The notes: generated by a model not told the origin, from the letters alone. A DNA stretch of 18,573 nt from Verrucomicrobiaceae bacterium (GCA_021151605.1 JAGKWZ010000214.1:1-18573); one strand, 5' to 3'; shown: positions 8,477 through 16,983, counted from the first letter of the stretch. Translations and numbers: made by a program.

Positions 8477-11014
8477 ATGAAACGCTGCCTGGTAATTCTC
8501 GTCCTCGCCACTGCGCAGCTTTGCGCCGTTGAGTTGCCAACAACCACGCGCAGTTTCCTCGAAAAGCACTGCACCGACTGCCACGACGCGGAGACGAAAA
8601 AGGGCGGGCTGGATTTGACGGCGCTGGCGTTTCAGCCGGATGACGCGCGCAATTTCGCGAGTTGGGTGAAGGTGCTTGACCGCGTGAGCGCGGGTGAGAT
8701 GCCGCCGAAGAAGAAGGCGCGTCCGGCGGCGGCGGAACTGGAGGAATTCAAGGGCGCGATTCAGCCGGCGTTGCTGGCGGCGGAGCAGAAGCGGACCGCT
8801 GCGGAAGGTCGCGCGACGCAGCGGCGACTCAATGGTTACGAGTATGAGAACGCGCTGCGTGATTTGTTCTCGGCGCCTTGGCTGCAAGTGAAGGGGCAGT
8901 TCCCGGACGACGGCGAGGCGTTTCGCTTCAACAAGCTCGGCGATGCGCTGGATGTCTCGCATGTTCACATGGCGCGCTACATGAGCGCGGCGGACTATGC
9001 GATGCGCGAGGCGTTGAGTGTGCAGTGGAATCAACCGCCCACGACCACGAGGCGCTACTACGCACGCGACCAGCGCACGCTGACGACGCTGAACAACAAG
9101 CTGCAGAAAGACCTCAGCAAACCTCCCGGCGACCGGAGCACCTTCCTCGTGCTCGGGACGAAAGCGCAGACTGAAATTCAAAAGGGCCAGCCACTCACGG
9201 TTGGCGACGAGGACCCGGCGACGCGCGATGAGGAAGCGGTCGGCTGGATTGCGAGCAACTACGTGACTGGATTCCGCTATCGCTGGGATGGCTTCCGCGC
9301 CCCGGTTGCGGGTCGCTACCGGATTCGTTTCAGCGGGAACACGGTGTGGGTTGCGCCGGGCAATAAGTCGAAACGGTCCGACGAGGAAAAGGACAAGACC
9401 CGCGAACCCATCACGGTCGGCCGCACGCAGGAACCCATCACGGTTTACACACGCAATGGGCTGATGAATCGCCGCGTGGGTGGTTTTGACCTCACACCAG
9501 AGCCGGCAGTCCACGACCTCGGCGAAGTCTGGTTGCTCGCGAATGAAACGCTCGTGCCCGACCCTTCGCGCTTCTTCCGTTCGCGTCCGCCGGGATGGAA
9601 AAACCCGCTGATGACGGACGACGGCGGGCCGGCCGTGGCGTTTCGCTGGATGGAAGTGGAAGGCCCGCTCTACGACCCATCCACCACTGCGGGCTACCAT
9701 CTGCTTTTTGGCGACCTGCCGCTCGTGAAAGTCGAAGGCGCGGCTCCGGGTGTGGGCATCCCCGTGGTCGATAGCTCGACTCCGCGTCCCAAGTCCGGTG
9801 AACCCGCCGAGCCGCTCGGTGAAGTCACCGTGGATGTCGTGTCAAAGGACCCCAAGAAGGATGCGGAGCGTCTGATGCGAGCGTTCCTGGAGCGAGCGTA
9901 TCGCCGACCGGTGTCGGAGAACGACGTGCAGCGTTTCCTCGCGCTCATCGAGAATCGCCGCGCGGCCGGACTCAGCTTTGCCGAGTCGATGCTCGCGGGT
10001 TACACGGCGGTGCTCGCATCGCCGGGCTTTGTCTTTCTCGATGAGAAGCCGGGTAGGCTCGATGACCACGCGCTCGCCACGCGGCTAGCACTTTTTCTGT
10101 GGAACTCCACGCCCGACGAAGCGCTGCGTGCCCGCGCTGCCCGCGGTGAATTGCATCGCCCCGAAGTGTTGCGCGCGGAGACCGAACGCATGCTCGCCGA
10201 CGTGAAGTCGCGCCGTTTCGAGGAGGCGTTCCTCGATTACTGGATCGACCTGCGCAAGATGGAGGACTCCACGCCTTCCACGACGCTCTACAACGACTAC
10301 TACCTCGATGACTCGCTCGCCGAGGCCGCGCTCTTGGAAACGCAGCTCTACTTCACCGAGATGGTGAAGCGCGATTTGCCCGCCCGCTGCGTGGTGGACT
10401 CGGACTTCACCTTTCTCAACGAGCGCCTCGCCACGCACTACGGAATCCCGGGCGTGAAAGGCATCGCGATGCGCCGCGTGACGCTCTCGCCCGACAGTCC
10501 TCGCGGTGGCCTCATGACGCAGGCGAGCGTGCTCAAGGTCACCGCCAACGGCACCACGACGTCGCCCGTGTTGCGCGGCAAATGGATTTTGGAGCGCATC
10601 CTCGGCTACGAAATCCCACCGCCGCCGCCCGTCGCCGCCGTCGAGCCGGACATTCGCGGAGCCGTGACAATTCGTCAGCAGCTCGAAAAACATCGCGACA
10701 ACGAGAGCTGCGCCGCGTGCCACAGCAAGATGGACCCGCCCGGTTTCGCGCTGGAGAGCTTCGATGTGATGGGCGCGTGGCGTGACCAGTATCGCGGCGT
10801 GTCGAAGGACAAACCTGCGGCCAAAGGCATCGGCAAGAACGGCCACACGTTCGAGTTTCACTACGGCCTGCCCGTGGACTCGGCAGGCGAGTTGCCCGAC
10901 GGACGACCGTTCAAAGACATCCGCGATTTCAAACGCCTCGCGCGCGAAGACGACGTCCCAGTCGCCGGCGGCGCGCGCGCCGACGGGGCGCAGCCGCTGC
11001 GAAACGCCTTATGA
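8477..11014 (+). CDS. PSCyt/PSD protein 2 (DUF1587-1595-1592-1588), C-terminus truncated
   Basis: 845 residues. The ATG at 8477 gives a signal peptide (to about residue 17) and lies 2 bp after the previous stop; the frame is open to 8276, but that would overlap the isomerase gene. Order: haem motif CTDCH (C32, C35, H36), EMPPKKK, PSD3/DUF1587 (from about 115), a beta-rich middle with a likely carbohydrate-binding-like fold (about 250-400), PSD5/DUF1595 (about 461-530, YRRPV), PSD4/DUF1592 (about 534-660), and PSCyt3/DUF1588 with a second haem motif CAACH (C745, C748, H749) and MDPPGFALESFDVMGAWR. PSD2/DUF1585 begins (FKDIRDFKRL) but then turns into an unrelated Ala/Gly-rich tail ending at 11014, so roughly 45 expected residues are missing. 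The stop overlaps the next ATG. Confidence 0.88.
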   Translation: MKRCLVILVLATAQLCAVELPTTTRSFLEKHCTDCHDAETKKGGLDLTALAFQPDDARNFASWVKVLDRVSAGEMPPKKKARPAAAELEEFKGAIQPALLAAEQKRTAAEGRATQRRLNGYEYENALRDLFSAPWLQVKGQFPDDGEAFRFNKLGDALDVSHVHMARYMSAADYAMREALSVQWNQPPTTTRRYYARDQRTLTTLNNKLQKDLSKPPGDRSTFLVLGTKAQTEIQKGQPLTVGDEDPATRDEEAVGWIASNYVTGFRYRWDGFRAPVAGRYRIRFSGNTVWVAPGNKSKRSDEEKDKTREPITVGRTQEPITVYTRNGLMNRRVGGFDLTPEPAVHDLGEVWLLANETLVPDPSRFFRSRPPGWKNPLMTDDGGPAVAFRWMEVEGPLYDPSTTAGYHLLFGDLPLVKVEGAAPGVGIPVVDSSTPRPKSGEPAEPLGEVTVDVVSKDPKKDAERLMRAFLERAYRRPVSENDVQRFLALIENRRAAGLSFAESMLAGYTAVLASPGFVFLDEKPGRLDDHALATRLALFLWNSTPDEALRARAARGELHRPEVLRAETERMLADVKSRRFEEAFLDYWIDLRKMEDSTPSTTLYNDYYLDDSLAEAALLETQLYFTEMVKRDLPARCVVDSDFTFLNERLATHYGIPGVKGIAMRRVTLSPDSPRGGLMTQASVLKVTANGTTTSPVLRGKWILERILGYEIPPPPPVAAVEPDIRGAVTIRQQLEKHRDNESCAACHSKMDPPGFALESFDVMGAWRDQYRGVSKDKPAAKGIGKNGHTFEFHYGLPVDSAGELPDGRPFKDIRDFKRLAREDDVPVAGGARADGAQPLRNAL

Positions 11015-12348
11015 AACCATCACCTCACTCCGCATCCGACGTCGGCTCGTTCATCTCCACGCAGCGCGCGGTTTCGCGCCGTCAGTTTCTTCGCGGTGCC
11101 GGAATTGCGATGTCGCTCCCGTTTCTCGACTCGATGCTGCCGGCGTTTGCGAAAGAAGCGACCAGCGGCCCGGGCGCAAAGCCGCGCCGCATGTTCGCCA
11201 TCTGCAACAATCTCGGGCTGCTCGGGGACCAGTTTTTCCCCACGGAAGCGGGACGCGATTATGCGCTCTCGCCTTACCTCCAGGAACTCAAAGCCCACCG
11301 CAACGACTTCAGCGTGTTCAGCGGCGTCTCGCACCCGAATGTGGATGGCGGGCATCCGGCCGACGTTTGTTTCCTCACCGCCGCGCCGCATCCGGGCAGC
11401 AGTTCGTTCCGCAACACCATCTCGCTCGACCAGCACATCGCCGAGCAGATTGGCGTGCTCACGCGTTTCCCCTCGCTCACGCTCGCCGTGAATACCCGCG
11501 CGCGCAGCCTCTCGTGGACGGGCATCGGCGTCGCCATTCCGCCCGAGGACAAGGCCGCCGAAGTGTTCAAGCAGCTCTTTCTCCAAGGCTCGCCCGCGCA
11601 GGTCGCCGCGCAGATTCGGAAACTCGACACCGGACGCAGCATCCTCGACACCGTCTCCGGTCAGGCGAAGGAACTCCAGCGCAACGTGCCCGCGCGCGAC
11701 CGCGACCGGCTCGACCAGTATTTCACCAGCGTGCGCGATCTCGAACGCCGCCTGCAGGCTTCGCGCGGCTGGGAGGAAAAGCCGAAGCCCGTCGTCAAAG
11801 CGCCCATGCCCGTGGACCCCGCCAACCCCGCTGAATACATGGACAAGGTCAAAATCATGTATGACCTCGCGCGCCTCGCCTTCGAGACCGACTCCACGCG
11901 CGCCATCACGCTCATGCTCGAAGGCGTGAGCACGCCCGTGCTCGACATCCCCGGCGAGAAAATCACCGACGGCTACCACAACCTTTCCCATCACGGAAAA
12001 TCCGAGGCCAAGCGCGCGCAGCTCCAAATCATCGACCGCTGGCACATGAAGCTGCTCGGCAACTTGATTGCCGATTTGAAATCCATGCGCGAGGGCGACG
12101 CCACACTGCTCGACCGCACCATGGTGCTCTACGGCTCCAACTTCGGCGACGCCAACGCGCACACCTGCTTCAATCTGCCGACCATCCTCGCCGGCGGCGG
12201 GTTCAAGCACGGCCAGCATCTCGCGTTCGACAAGCAGCGCAATTATCCACTGCCCAATCTCTACGTCTCCATGCTCCAGCGCATGGGCATCGAGTCCGAC
12301 AAATTCGCGTCATCCACCGGCACCATGCGCGGGCTGGAGATGGCGTGA
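11011..12348 (+). CDS. HXXSHH (DUF1552) family protein 2, Tat-exported
   Basis: 445 residues, intact. It has a Tat signal with SRRQFLRG at residues 22-29 followed by a hydrophobic segment. The canonical family motif HNLSHH is present (H323, S326, H327, H328), unlike the Thr variant in the paralogue at 2906-4270. Other shared segments include RDRLDQYFTSVRDLERRL, FETDSTRAITLML and YGSNFGDANAHTC near the end. The family is exported, of unknown function, and almost always encoded beside a PSCyt/PSD cytochrome, as here. The ATG overlaps the preceding stop by 4 bp, indicating translational coupling. The two HXXSHH proteins in the window are clearly paralogous but distant, so this is not a recent duplication. 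Confidence 0.9.
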   Translation: MKPSPHSASDVGSFISTQRAVSRRQFLRGAGIAMSLPFLDSMLPAFAKEATSGPGAKPRRMFAICNNLGLLGDQFFPTEAGRDYALSPYLQELKAHRNDFSVFSGVSHPNVDGGHPADVCFLTAAPHPGSSSFRNTISLDQHIAEQIGVLTRFPSLTLAVNTRARSLSWTGIGVAIPPEDKAAEVFKQLFLQGSPAQVAAQIRKLDTGRSILDTVSGQAKELQRNVPARDRDRLDQYFTSVRDLERRLQASRGWEEKPKPVVKAPMPVDPANPAEYMDKVKIMYDLARLAFETDSTRAITLMLEGVSTPVLDIPGEKITDGYHNLSHHGKSEAKRAQLQIIDRWHMKLLGNLIADLKSMREGDATLLDRTMVLYGSNFGDANAHTCFNLPTILAGGGFKHGQHLAFDKQRNYPLPNLYVSMLQRMGIESDKFASSTGTMRGLEMA

Positions 12349-12438
12349 GTCGCGACGACGATTTCCGAAAGCGAAAAGAACGATGATTCATTTCCTAACC
12401 CCCAGCCACCTTTAAAGACACCACCCATCATCACCACA

Positions 12439-13413
12439 CTCACGAAGTGCCTCAGAACCTTCCTTCTGTTTCTAGCCGTCGTCCTTGGAAAACCGGCCTT
12501 CAGCGCCGAGCCCGCGCCGATCAAAGTCCTCATCATTGATGGCTACAGCAACCACGACTGGAAGCGCAACACGCCGCTGATTCGCGCCATTCTGGACAAT
12601 GCCGGGTTGTTTCAAGTAACCGTCTCCACCGCACCGCCCACGCCCGACGCGCCCGGCTGGGACCAATGGCGGCCAAAGTTTGCCGACTACGATGTCGTCA
12701 TCCAGACCTGCAATGACCTGCCCGGAGGCAGCAATCCGCAGTCCCAAGGCCCGCAGTGGCCGGCGGAAGTGCAGAAGGCCTTCGAAGAGTATGTGTCCGG
12801 CGGCGGCGGTTTGTTCGTCTATCACGGCGGCAACAACGCCTTCGCTGGCTGGCCTGCGTATAACGAGATGATCGGCCTCGGCTGGCGTCCGGCAAACTTT
12901 GGCAGAGCCGTCGCTCTCGATGAAAAGGGCAATCTCAAGCCCTATGAAGCCGGAGTTGGCGAGAAGACCGGCCACGGCAAGAGGATCGATACCGTCATCC
13001 ATCGTCGAGGTGAACATCCCATCCATCAGGGTTTCCCGGCCAAGTGGATGGCGGCCGAGTTGGAAATCTATTTCTACGCCCGTGGTCCGGCAAAAAACAT
13101 GGAAGTCATCTCTTACGGTCTCGACCAGAAGACCCAGCAATACTGGCCCACCGAATGGGTCGTGCAATACGGCAAGGATCGCGTTTACAGCAGCACCTGC
13201 GGTCATTTTTGGAAGGACCAGATCGACCCGCCGAACCTCAGTGACGTGGCGTTTCAAACCATCCTGCCGCGCGCCCTGCAATGGCTGGCGAAACGTGACG
13301 TGACCTATCCGGTTCCCGCAAACTTCCCCGGCCCGGATCAACCTTCCCTGCGCGTCCTGCTCAGCATTCCTCCGGCAGCGACGACAGAAACCAAGCCTCC
13401 CGCTGCCAAGTAG
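12439..13413 (+). CDS. ThuA-like protein 1; start codon not identified
   Basis: This is a ThuA-like (trehalose-utilisation ThuA, glutamine-amidotransferase-like fold) protein. The conserved beginning IKVLIIDGYSNHDW lies upstream of the first in-frame ATG at 12607, so that ATG would remove the first strand of the fold. Reading further left gives a good signal peptide (TKCLRTFLLFLAVVLG, then AFSAEP) from about 12439, yet the frame holds no ATG, GTG or TTG between the preceding stop (12346-12348) and the conserved region; only an ACG at 12442 and a CTG at 12463 are present. The true start is therefore uncertain or lost. Other features are GGGGLFVYHGGNNAF and WVVQYGKDRVYSSTCGHFW. ThuA-like proteins are common in verrucomicrobial sugar clusters; their reaction is unsettled. 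Confidence 0.75.
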   Translation, partial: LTKCLRTFLLFLAVVLGKPAFSAEPAPIKVLIIDGYSNHDWKRNTPLIRAILDNAGLFQVTVSTAPPTPDAPGWDQWRPKFADYDVVIQTCNDLPGGSNPQSQGPQWPAEVQKAFEEYVSGGGGLFVYHGGNNAFAGWPAYNEMIGLGWRPANFGRAVALDEKGNLKPYEAGVGEKTGHGKRIDTVIHRRGEHPIHQGFPAKWMAAELEIYFYARGPAKNMEVISYGLDQKTQQYWPTEWVVQYGKDRVYSSTCGHFWKDQIDPPNLSDVAFQTILPRALQWLAKRDVTYPVPANFPGPDQPSLRVLLSIPPAATTETKPPAAK

Positions 13414-13430
13414 CATTCAACTCACCACGC

Positions 13431-13898
13431 ATGCCCCCGAGAATCTCCCCAGTCATGGCTTCCACCATTCCGCAGCAAGTCGCCCGGGCTTTGCTCGCGC
13501 TCACGTTGACTCTCGGCGGGACCGCTCTCAGCGCGGCTGAGCCTCTGCGCATCCTGATCATCAAGGGCCAGAATCACCATCAGTGGGAAAAGACTTCGCC
13601 GCTCATGGCGAAGCTCTTCACCGCAAGCGGGAGATTCCAGGTGACGATGTCGCGGACGCCGCCGGCCTTCCGTCAACCGCCCAAGGCTCCGCCCAAACCG
13701 GCGGATGAAGCCCGGCAGAAAACCTATGCCGAGGAGCTGCGGCTCTATGCGGAGGAAAAAGCCGCTTGGGATCAGAAGCAGCGCGCTGCCTGGGACGCAT
13801 GGCGGCCCGCGTTCCGGCAATACGATGTCGTCCTCTCCAACTACAACGGTCAGGAATGGCCGCAGAAGGTGAGGGGATTGTTCAGTCGCAAGGCGTGA
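13431..13898 (+). CDS. ThuA-like protein 2, C-terminally truncated
   Basis: 155 residues, only the first part of a second ThuA-like protein. A signal peptide ends near TALSAAEP; starts at 13431 or 13455 are both possible. The fold begins LRILIIKGQNHHQW, parallel to the paralogue ending 17 bp upstream. An insertion rich in Lys/Ala/Glu follows (about residues 80-120). The sequence reaches YDVVLSNYNGQEWPQKV and then breaks off after base ~13872. The final residues GLFSRKA are not family-like, and about 200 residues are missing compared with ThuA 1. The bases after the break belong to an unrelated TPR gene. It is probably non-functional. Confidence 0.8.
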   Translation: MPPRISPVMASTIPQQVARALLALTLTLGGTALSAAEPLRILIIKGQNHHQWEKTSPLMAKLFTASGRFQVTMSRTPPAFRQPPKAPPKPADEARQKTYAEELRLYAEEKAAWDQKQRAAWDAWRPAFRQYDVVLSNYNGQEWPQKVRGLFSRKA

Positions 13899-14592
13899 CC
13901 TGGGCTTACCTCGCCCAGCGAGAGCTACTTTTGCTGCGGCAGACGGCTGGCGCGGGCTCTTTGGATTTGGGAGCCTCGGTTGCCAGCGCCCCTTTGGCCT
14001 CCGCCCATCGTGCATTGGAACTGGCGAACGAAACCGCCCGTACCCTCTACCCTCATGAGCGCGATTACGTCCGAGCCCACTGGCTGATAGGCTCGGCCCA
14101 CTGCGCCGCTGGAGATCACGACTTGGCCGAGCGCCATCTTCACGAGGCCTTGGAACGCTGCCGACGCATCAATTTGGTAACCGAGGAAGCCGACATCCTC
14201 ATCGACCTAGCACGGCTGCATACAGCCATGGGGAAGATGGATGAGGCTAAGCGCTGCGTGGAGGAGGCGCTGCTCATCACCGAGCGTAGCGGGTATGTGA
14301 CCACGAAGCCGGCATCCTCATCGACCTCGCCCGGCTGCATCTGGCCACGGGGAAGACGGAGGAAGCCGAGCGATGCGCTGAGGAGGCGCTGCTCATCACC
14401 GAGCGCAGCGGGTATGTGCTGCAAGGCGCGGATGCGCATCTGGAGCTGGCGAAGCTGGCGCTGGCACGCGGGGACAAGGTCGCGGCGAAGGACCATGCGC
14501 AGCAGGCAGAGAAGCTGGCCTATTGTGATGGGCCGCCGGACTACACCTACAAGGCCGCGTATGACGAAGCGCGGGCGATGCTGCGCTCGTAA
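13874..14592 (+). pseudogene. 3' remnant of a tetratricopeptide-repeat protein, with a frameshift
   Basis: From about 13874 one frame reads as helical TPR sequence (YVRAHWLIGSAHCAAGDHD, then LHEALERC, ILIDLARLH and ERSGYV). At about 14302-14309 one base is missing. The next repeat continues in the adjacent frame (ILIDLARLHLATGKTEEAER, then LQGADAHLELAKLALARG) and ends DYTYKAAYDEARAMLRS with a TAA at 14590-14592. The two central repeats are about 119 bp apart, where 120 (40 codons) is expected, which supports a single-base deletion. There is no start codon or N-terminal domain; the upstream part is replaced by the truncated ThuA gene. C-termini of this kind often follow STAND/NACHT-type NTPase or sensor domains, but that parent type is a guess. 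Confidence 0.75.
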
Positions 14593-14598
14593 CGGAGC

Positions 14599-14614
14599 GC
14601 GGAATTTATTCCGC
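14599..14614. repeat. Short palindrome just after the TPR stop
   Basis: GCGGAAT and ATTCCGC are perfect inverted arms around a 2-nt centre, beginning 7 bp after the TAA. There is no T-tract, so it may be a weak terminator or a dispersed repeat remnant. Confidence 0.6.
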
Positions 14615-14727
14615 AGCAGGTTGGCTGGCCGGATGAGTCGGAGTGGCGGGTGACGACGAGGCTGCTTCTGAACCTCTCTTTCGCTTTCCTCTGTTCTTTC
14701 CGGCCAGGATTGGGCGTGGGCCAATCC

Positions 14728-14976
14728 GCCTCGTCACCCTGGCCACGCCCCTTTGCCGACTCCCAAATCGGCCACGTCATCCCGACGAGGCACCTTGGGC
14801 TCCGCCACAATCGGCCCTGTCGCCACGACAAGACGCCTTTCCGTGGACGGAAATGGGCCTTGTCACGACGACAAGGCCGTTTCCTGGCGACCAAAATAGG
14901 CCCTGTCACGACGACAAGGCCGTTTTCGTGGCCCAAAAAGCGCCTTGTCGGACTGACAGAGCCCGTTTCGGATTCC
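14728..14976. repeat. Six tandem 42-43-bp units with palindromic cores
   Basis: Units begin near 14728, 14770, 14813, 14856, 14899 and 14941, a constant spacing of 42-43 bp. Units 3-5 are the best preserved. Unit 4 has perfect 9-bp arms, GGCCTTGTC (14856-14864) and GACAAGGCC (14870-14878), around ACGAC; unit 5 (14899-14921) has the same with one mismatch. After each core comes a variable half rich in CCGT, TGG and AAAA. Outer units are more degenerate. On either strand the period is 14 or so codons, so a short repeat peptide is possible but unsupported. Confidence 0.8.
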
Positions 14977-15098
14977 TCTCCCCCTGGGGGAGAGGCTAGG
15001 TGAGGGATCTTCGAGGGTGTTTCACACGGCAGGCTGCGTTTTGGCCTGCCATGTTCCCACTCCTCACCCCAACCCTCTCCTCTCGGAGGAGAGGGGGT
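14973..15098. repeat. REP/REPIN-like doublet of facing GC-rich hairpins
   Basis: Hairpin 1 (14975-14995) has arms CCTCTCCCCC and GGGGGAGAGG around a single T, followed by GGCTAGGTGAGGG. Hairpin 2 (15073-15095) has arms CCCTCTCCTC and GAGGAGAGGG around TCG, preceded by TCCTCACCCCAACC. The flanks are roughly reverse complements of each other, so the two copies face one another across about 55 bp. This is the layout of REP doublets (REPINs). The type CCTCACCC-AACCCTCTCC is a familiar intergenic repeat in many bacteria. Hairpin 2 begins about 10 bp beyond the aldolase stop and may end its transcript. Confidence 0.75.
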
Positions 15099-15105
15099 CA
15101 GAGGC

Positions 15106-16137
<1,032 letters not shown>

Positions 16138-16252
16138 TTTTGGGTCTAGGTGTTAGGGGTTCGGGTGAGTGAGGGGAGCAAGAAAGGGGCCGGGTGCAAG
16201 ACTTTGGTTCAGAGATGGCCGGTGGACTCTATACTTAGACCACCAAGCGCAC

Positions 16253-16744
16253 TCAGGGCAATTCGCCAGCGCGCTTCAGGGTCGCATGAACCAAGGCAGG
16301 AGATACTCTGAAACGTCCTTCGACCATCAGTCGGCGCAGCACAGGAGCGACTAGAGGGATGAGGCCATCTTTCTTCGCCCTCACGAGCAAGCCAAGCGTT
16401 CCCACCACCCGAATTCCGAACGATTCGGTCACCGCCCTCGCCGCGACTTCATCCAACAAAAGCACACTGGAAGGGAATTCGAGAGCGATGGCCAGCGCCT
16501 CAGCCTCACCTGGATCAAGGCGGGGCGCAGAGGCGATCTGCCGGGGAATACTGGGGGCCGACATCACCAAACAGCACGAAGGAAGAGCAAAACCGCCAAA
16601 CCTGCCGGGGCTCGCCGTAAGACGAGAAAACTCTCGGGCGACGGCTTCAGGAATACGAACCTCTCCAAACCATGATCCCAGGAGATGATCCAGCCCCAGA
16701 AAAACGAAGTTCAGCAGCACAGAGGTGTCTGCGATGACGATCAC
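16253..16744 (-). CDS. PIN-domain toxin with DUF3368 (VapC-like)
   Basis: 163 residues. It starts with a GTG whose bases overlap the antitoxin stop (GTGA). The N-terminal IADTSVLLN gives the first acidic residue of a PIN nuclease site (D6); others are probably in GEAEALAIALE (E80/E82) and LLLDEVAAR (D98). The C-terminal GTLGLLVRAKKDGLIP through FRVSPALVHATLKRAGE matches the DUF3368 region found in UPF0175-linked toxins. Such proteins are metal-dependent RNases held inactive by the upstream antitoxin. The acidic residues look present, so activity is plausible. The RNA target is unknown. Confidence 0.88.
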   Translation of the reverse strand: MIVIADTSVLLNFVFLGLDHLLGSWFGEVRIPEAVAREFSRLTASPGRFGGFALPSCCLVMSAPSIPRQIASAPRLDPGEAEALAIALEFPSSVLLLDEVAARAVTESFGIRVVGTLGLLVRAKKDGLIPLVAPVLRRLMVEGRFRVSPALVHATLKRAGELP

Positions 16745-16983
16745 GACTTGAGGAGTTGATCCAGCACCGCGAGATCGGCATCCAGTTCGTCCGGACCGAC
16801 GCCATTTGAGATGCTGCGTGAGTGAAGCTCGTGCTCAAAAGCATCCACCTCAATGCCAGCCAACCGAGCACCAAGCCCACGCGAAATACCACGTGAGGCA
16901 TACAGCGCGCAGGCAAGCTCCAAGCGCAACTGATCCTCAGGGAACAGGGCGAGGCCGGGCTCATCAGGCAGGGTCAAAGTCAT
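16741..16983 (-). CDS. UPF0175 family antitoxin
   Basis: 80 residues. The sequence runs LTLPDEPG, then an alpha-helical LRLELACALYASRGISRGLGARLAGI segment, and an acidic tail (DELDADLAVLDQLL). It matches the small UPF0175 proteins that precede DUF3368 PIN toxins; the helical segment resembles a helix-turn-helix and may bind the operon promoter. The stop overlaps the toxin GTG by 4 bp, typical of a co-translated toxin-antitoxin pair. No convincing Shine-Dalgarno sequence precedes the ATG at 16983. Confidence 0.82.
   Translation of the reverse strand: MTLTLPDEPGLALFPEDQLRLELACALYASRGISRGLGARLAGIEVDAFEHELHSRSISNGVGPDELDADLAVLDQLLKS

Larger units (their letters stand above)
14593..15105. other. 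Gene-free stretch dominated by repeats
   Basis: No credible gene is seen between the TPR stop and the aldolase stop. Several open frames cross it on both strands, but they reflect high GC and the repeat period, carry no recognisable domain and would be Arg/Pro-rich. The stretch contains the 16-bp palindrome, the 42-43-bp array and the paired GC-rich hairpins listed separately. Bases 14615-14727 hold nothing recognised. Confidence 0.7.

Noticed and set aside
14728..14976. CRISPR array
   Set aside because: Units are contiguous, the conserved core is long relative to the variable half, variable halves are themselves related, and there are no cas genes.
14650..15003. Possible short Arg/Pro-rich repeat protein over the 42-43-bp array
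   Set aside because: Frames are open on both strands, units vary between 42 and 43 bp so the frame is not kept, and no ribosome-binding site is seen. Kept as a repeat only.
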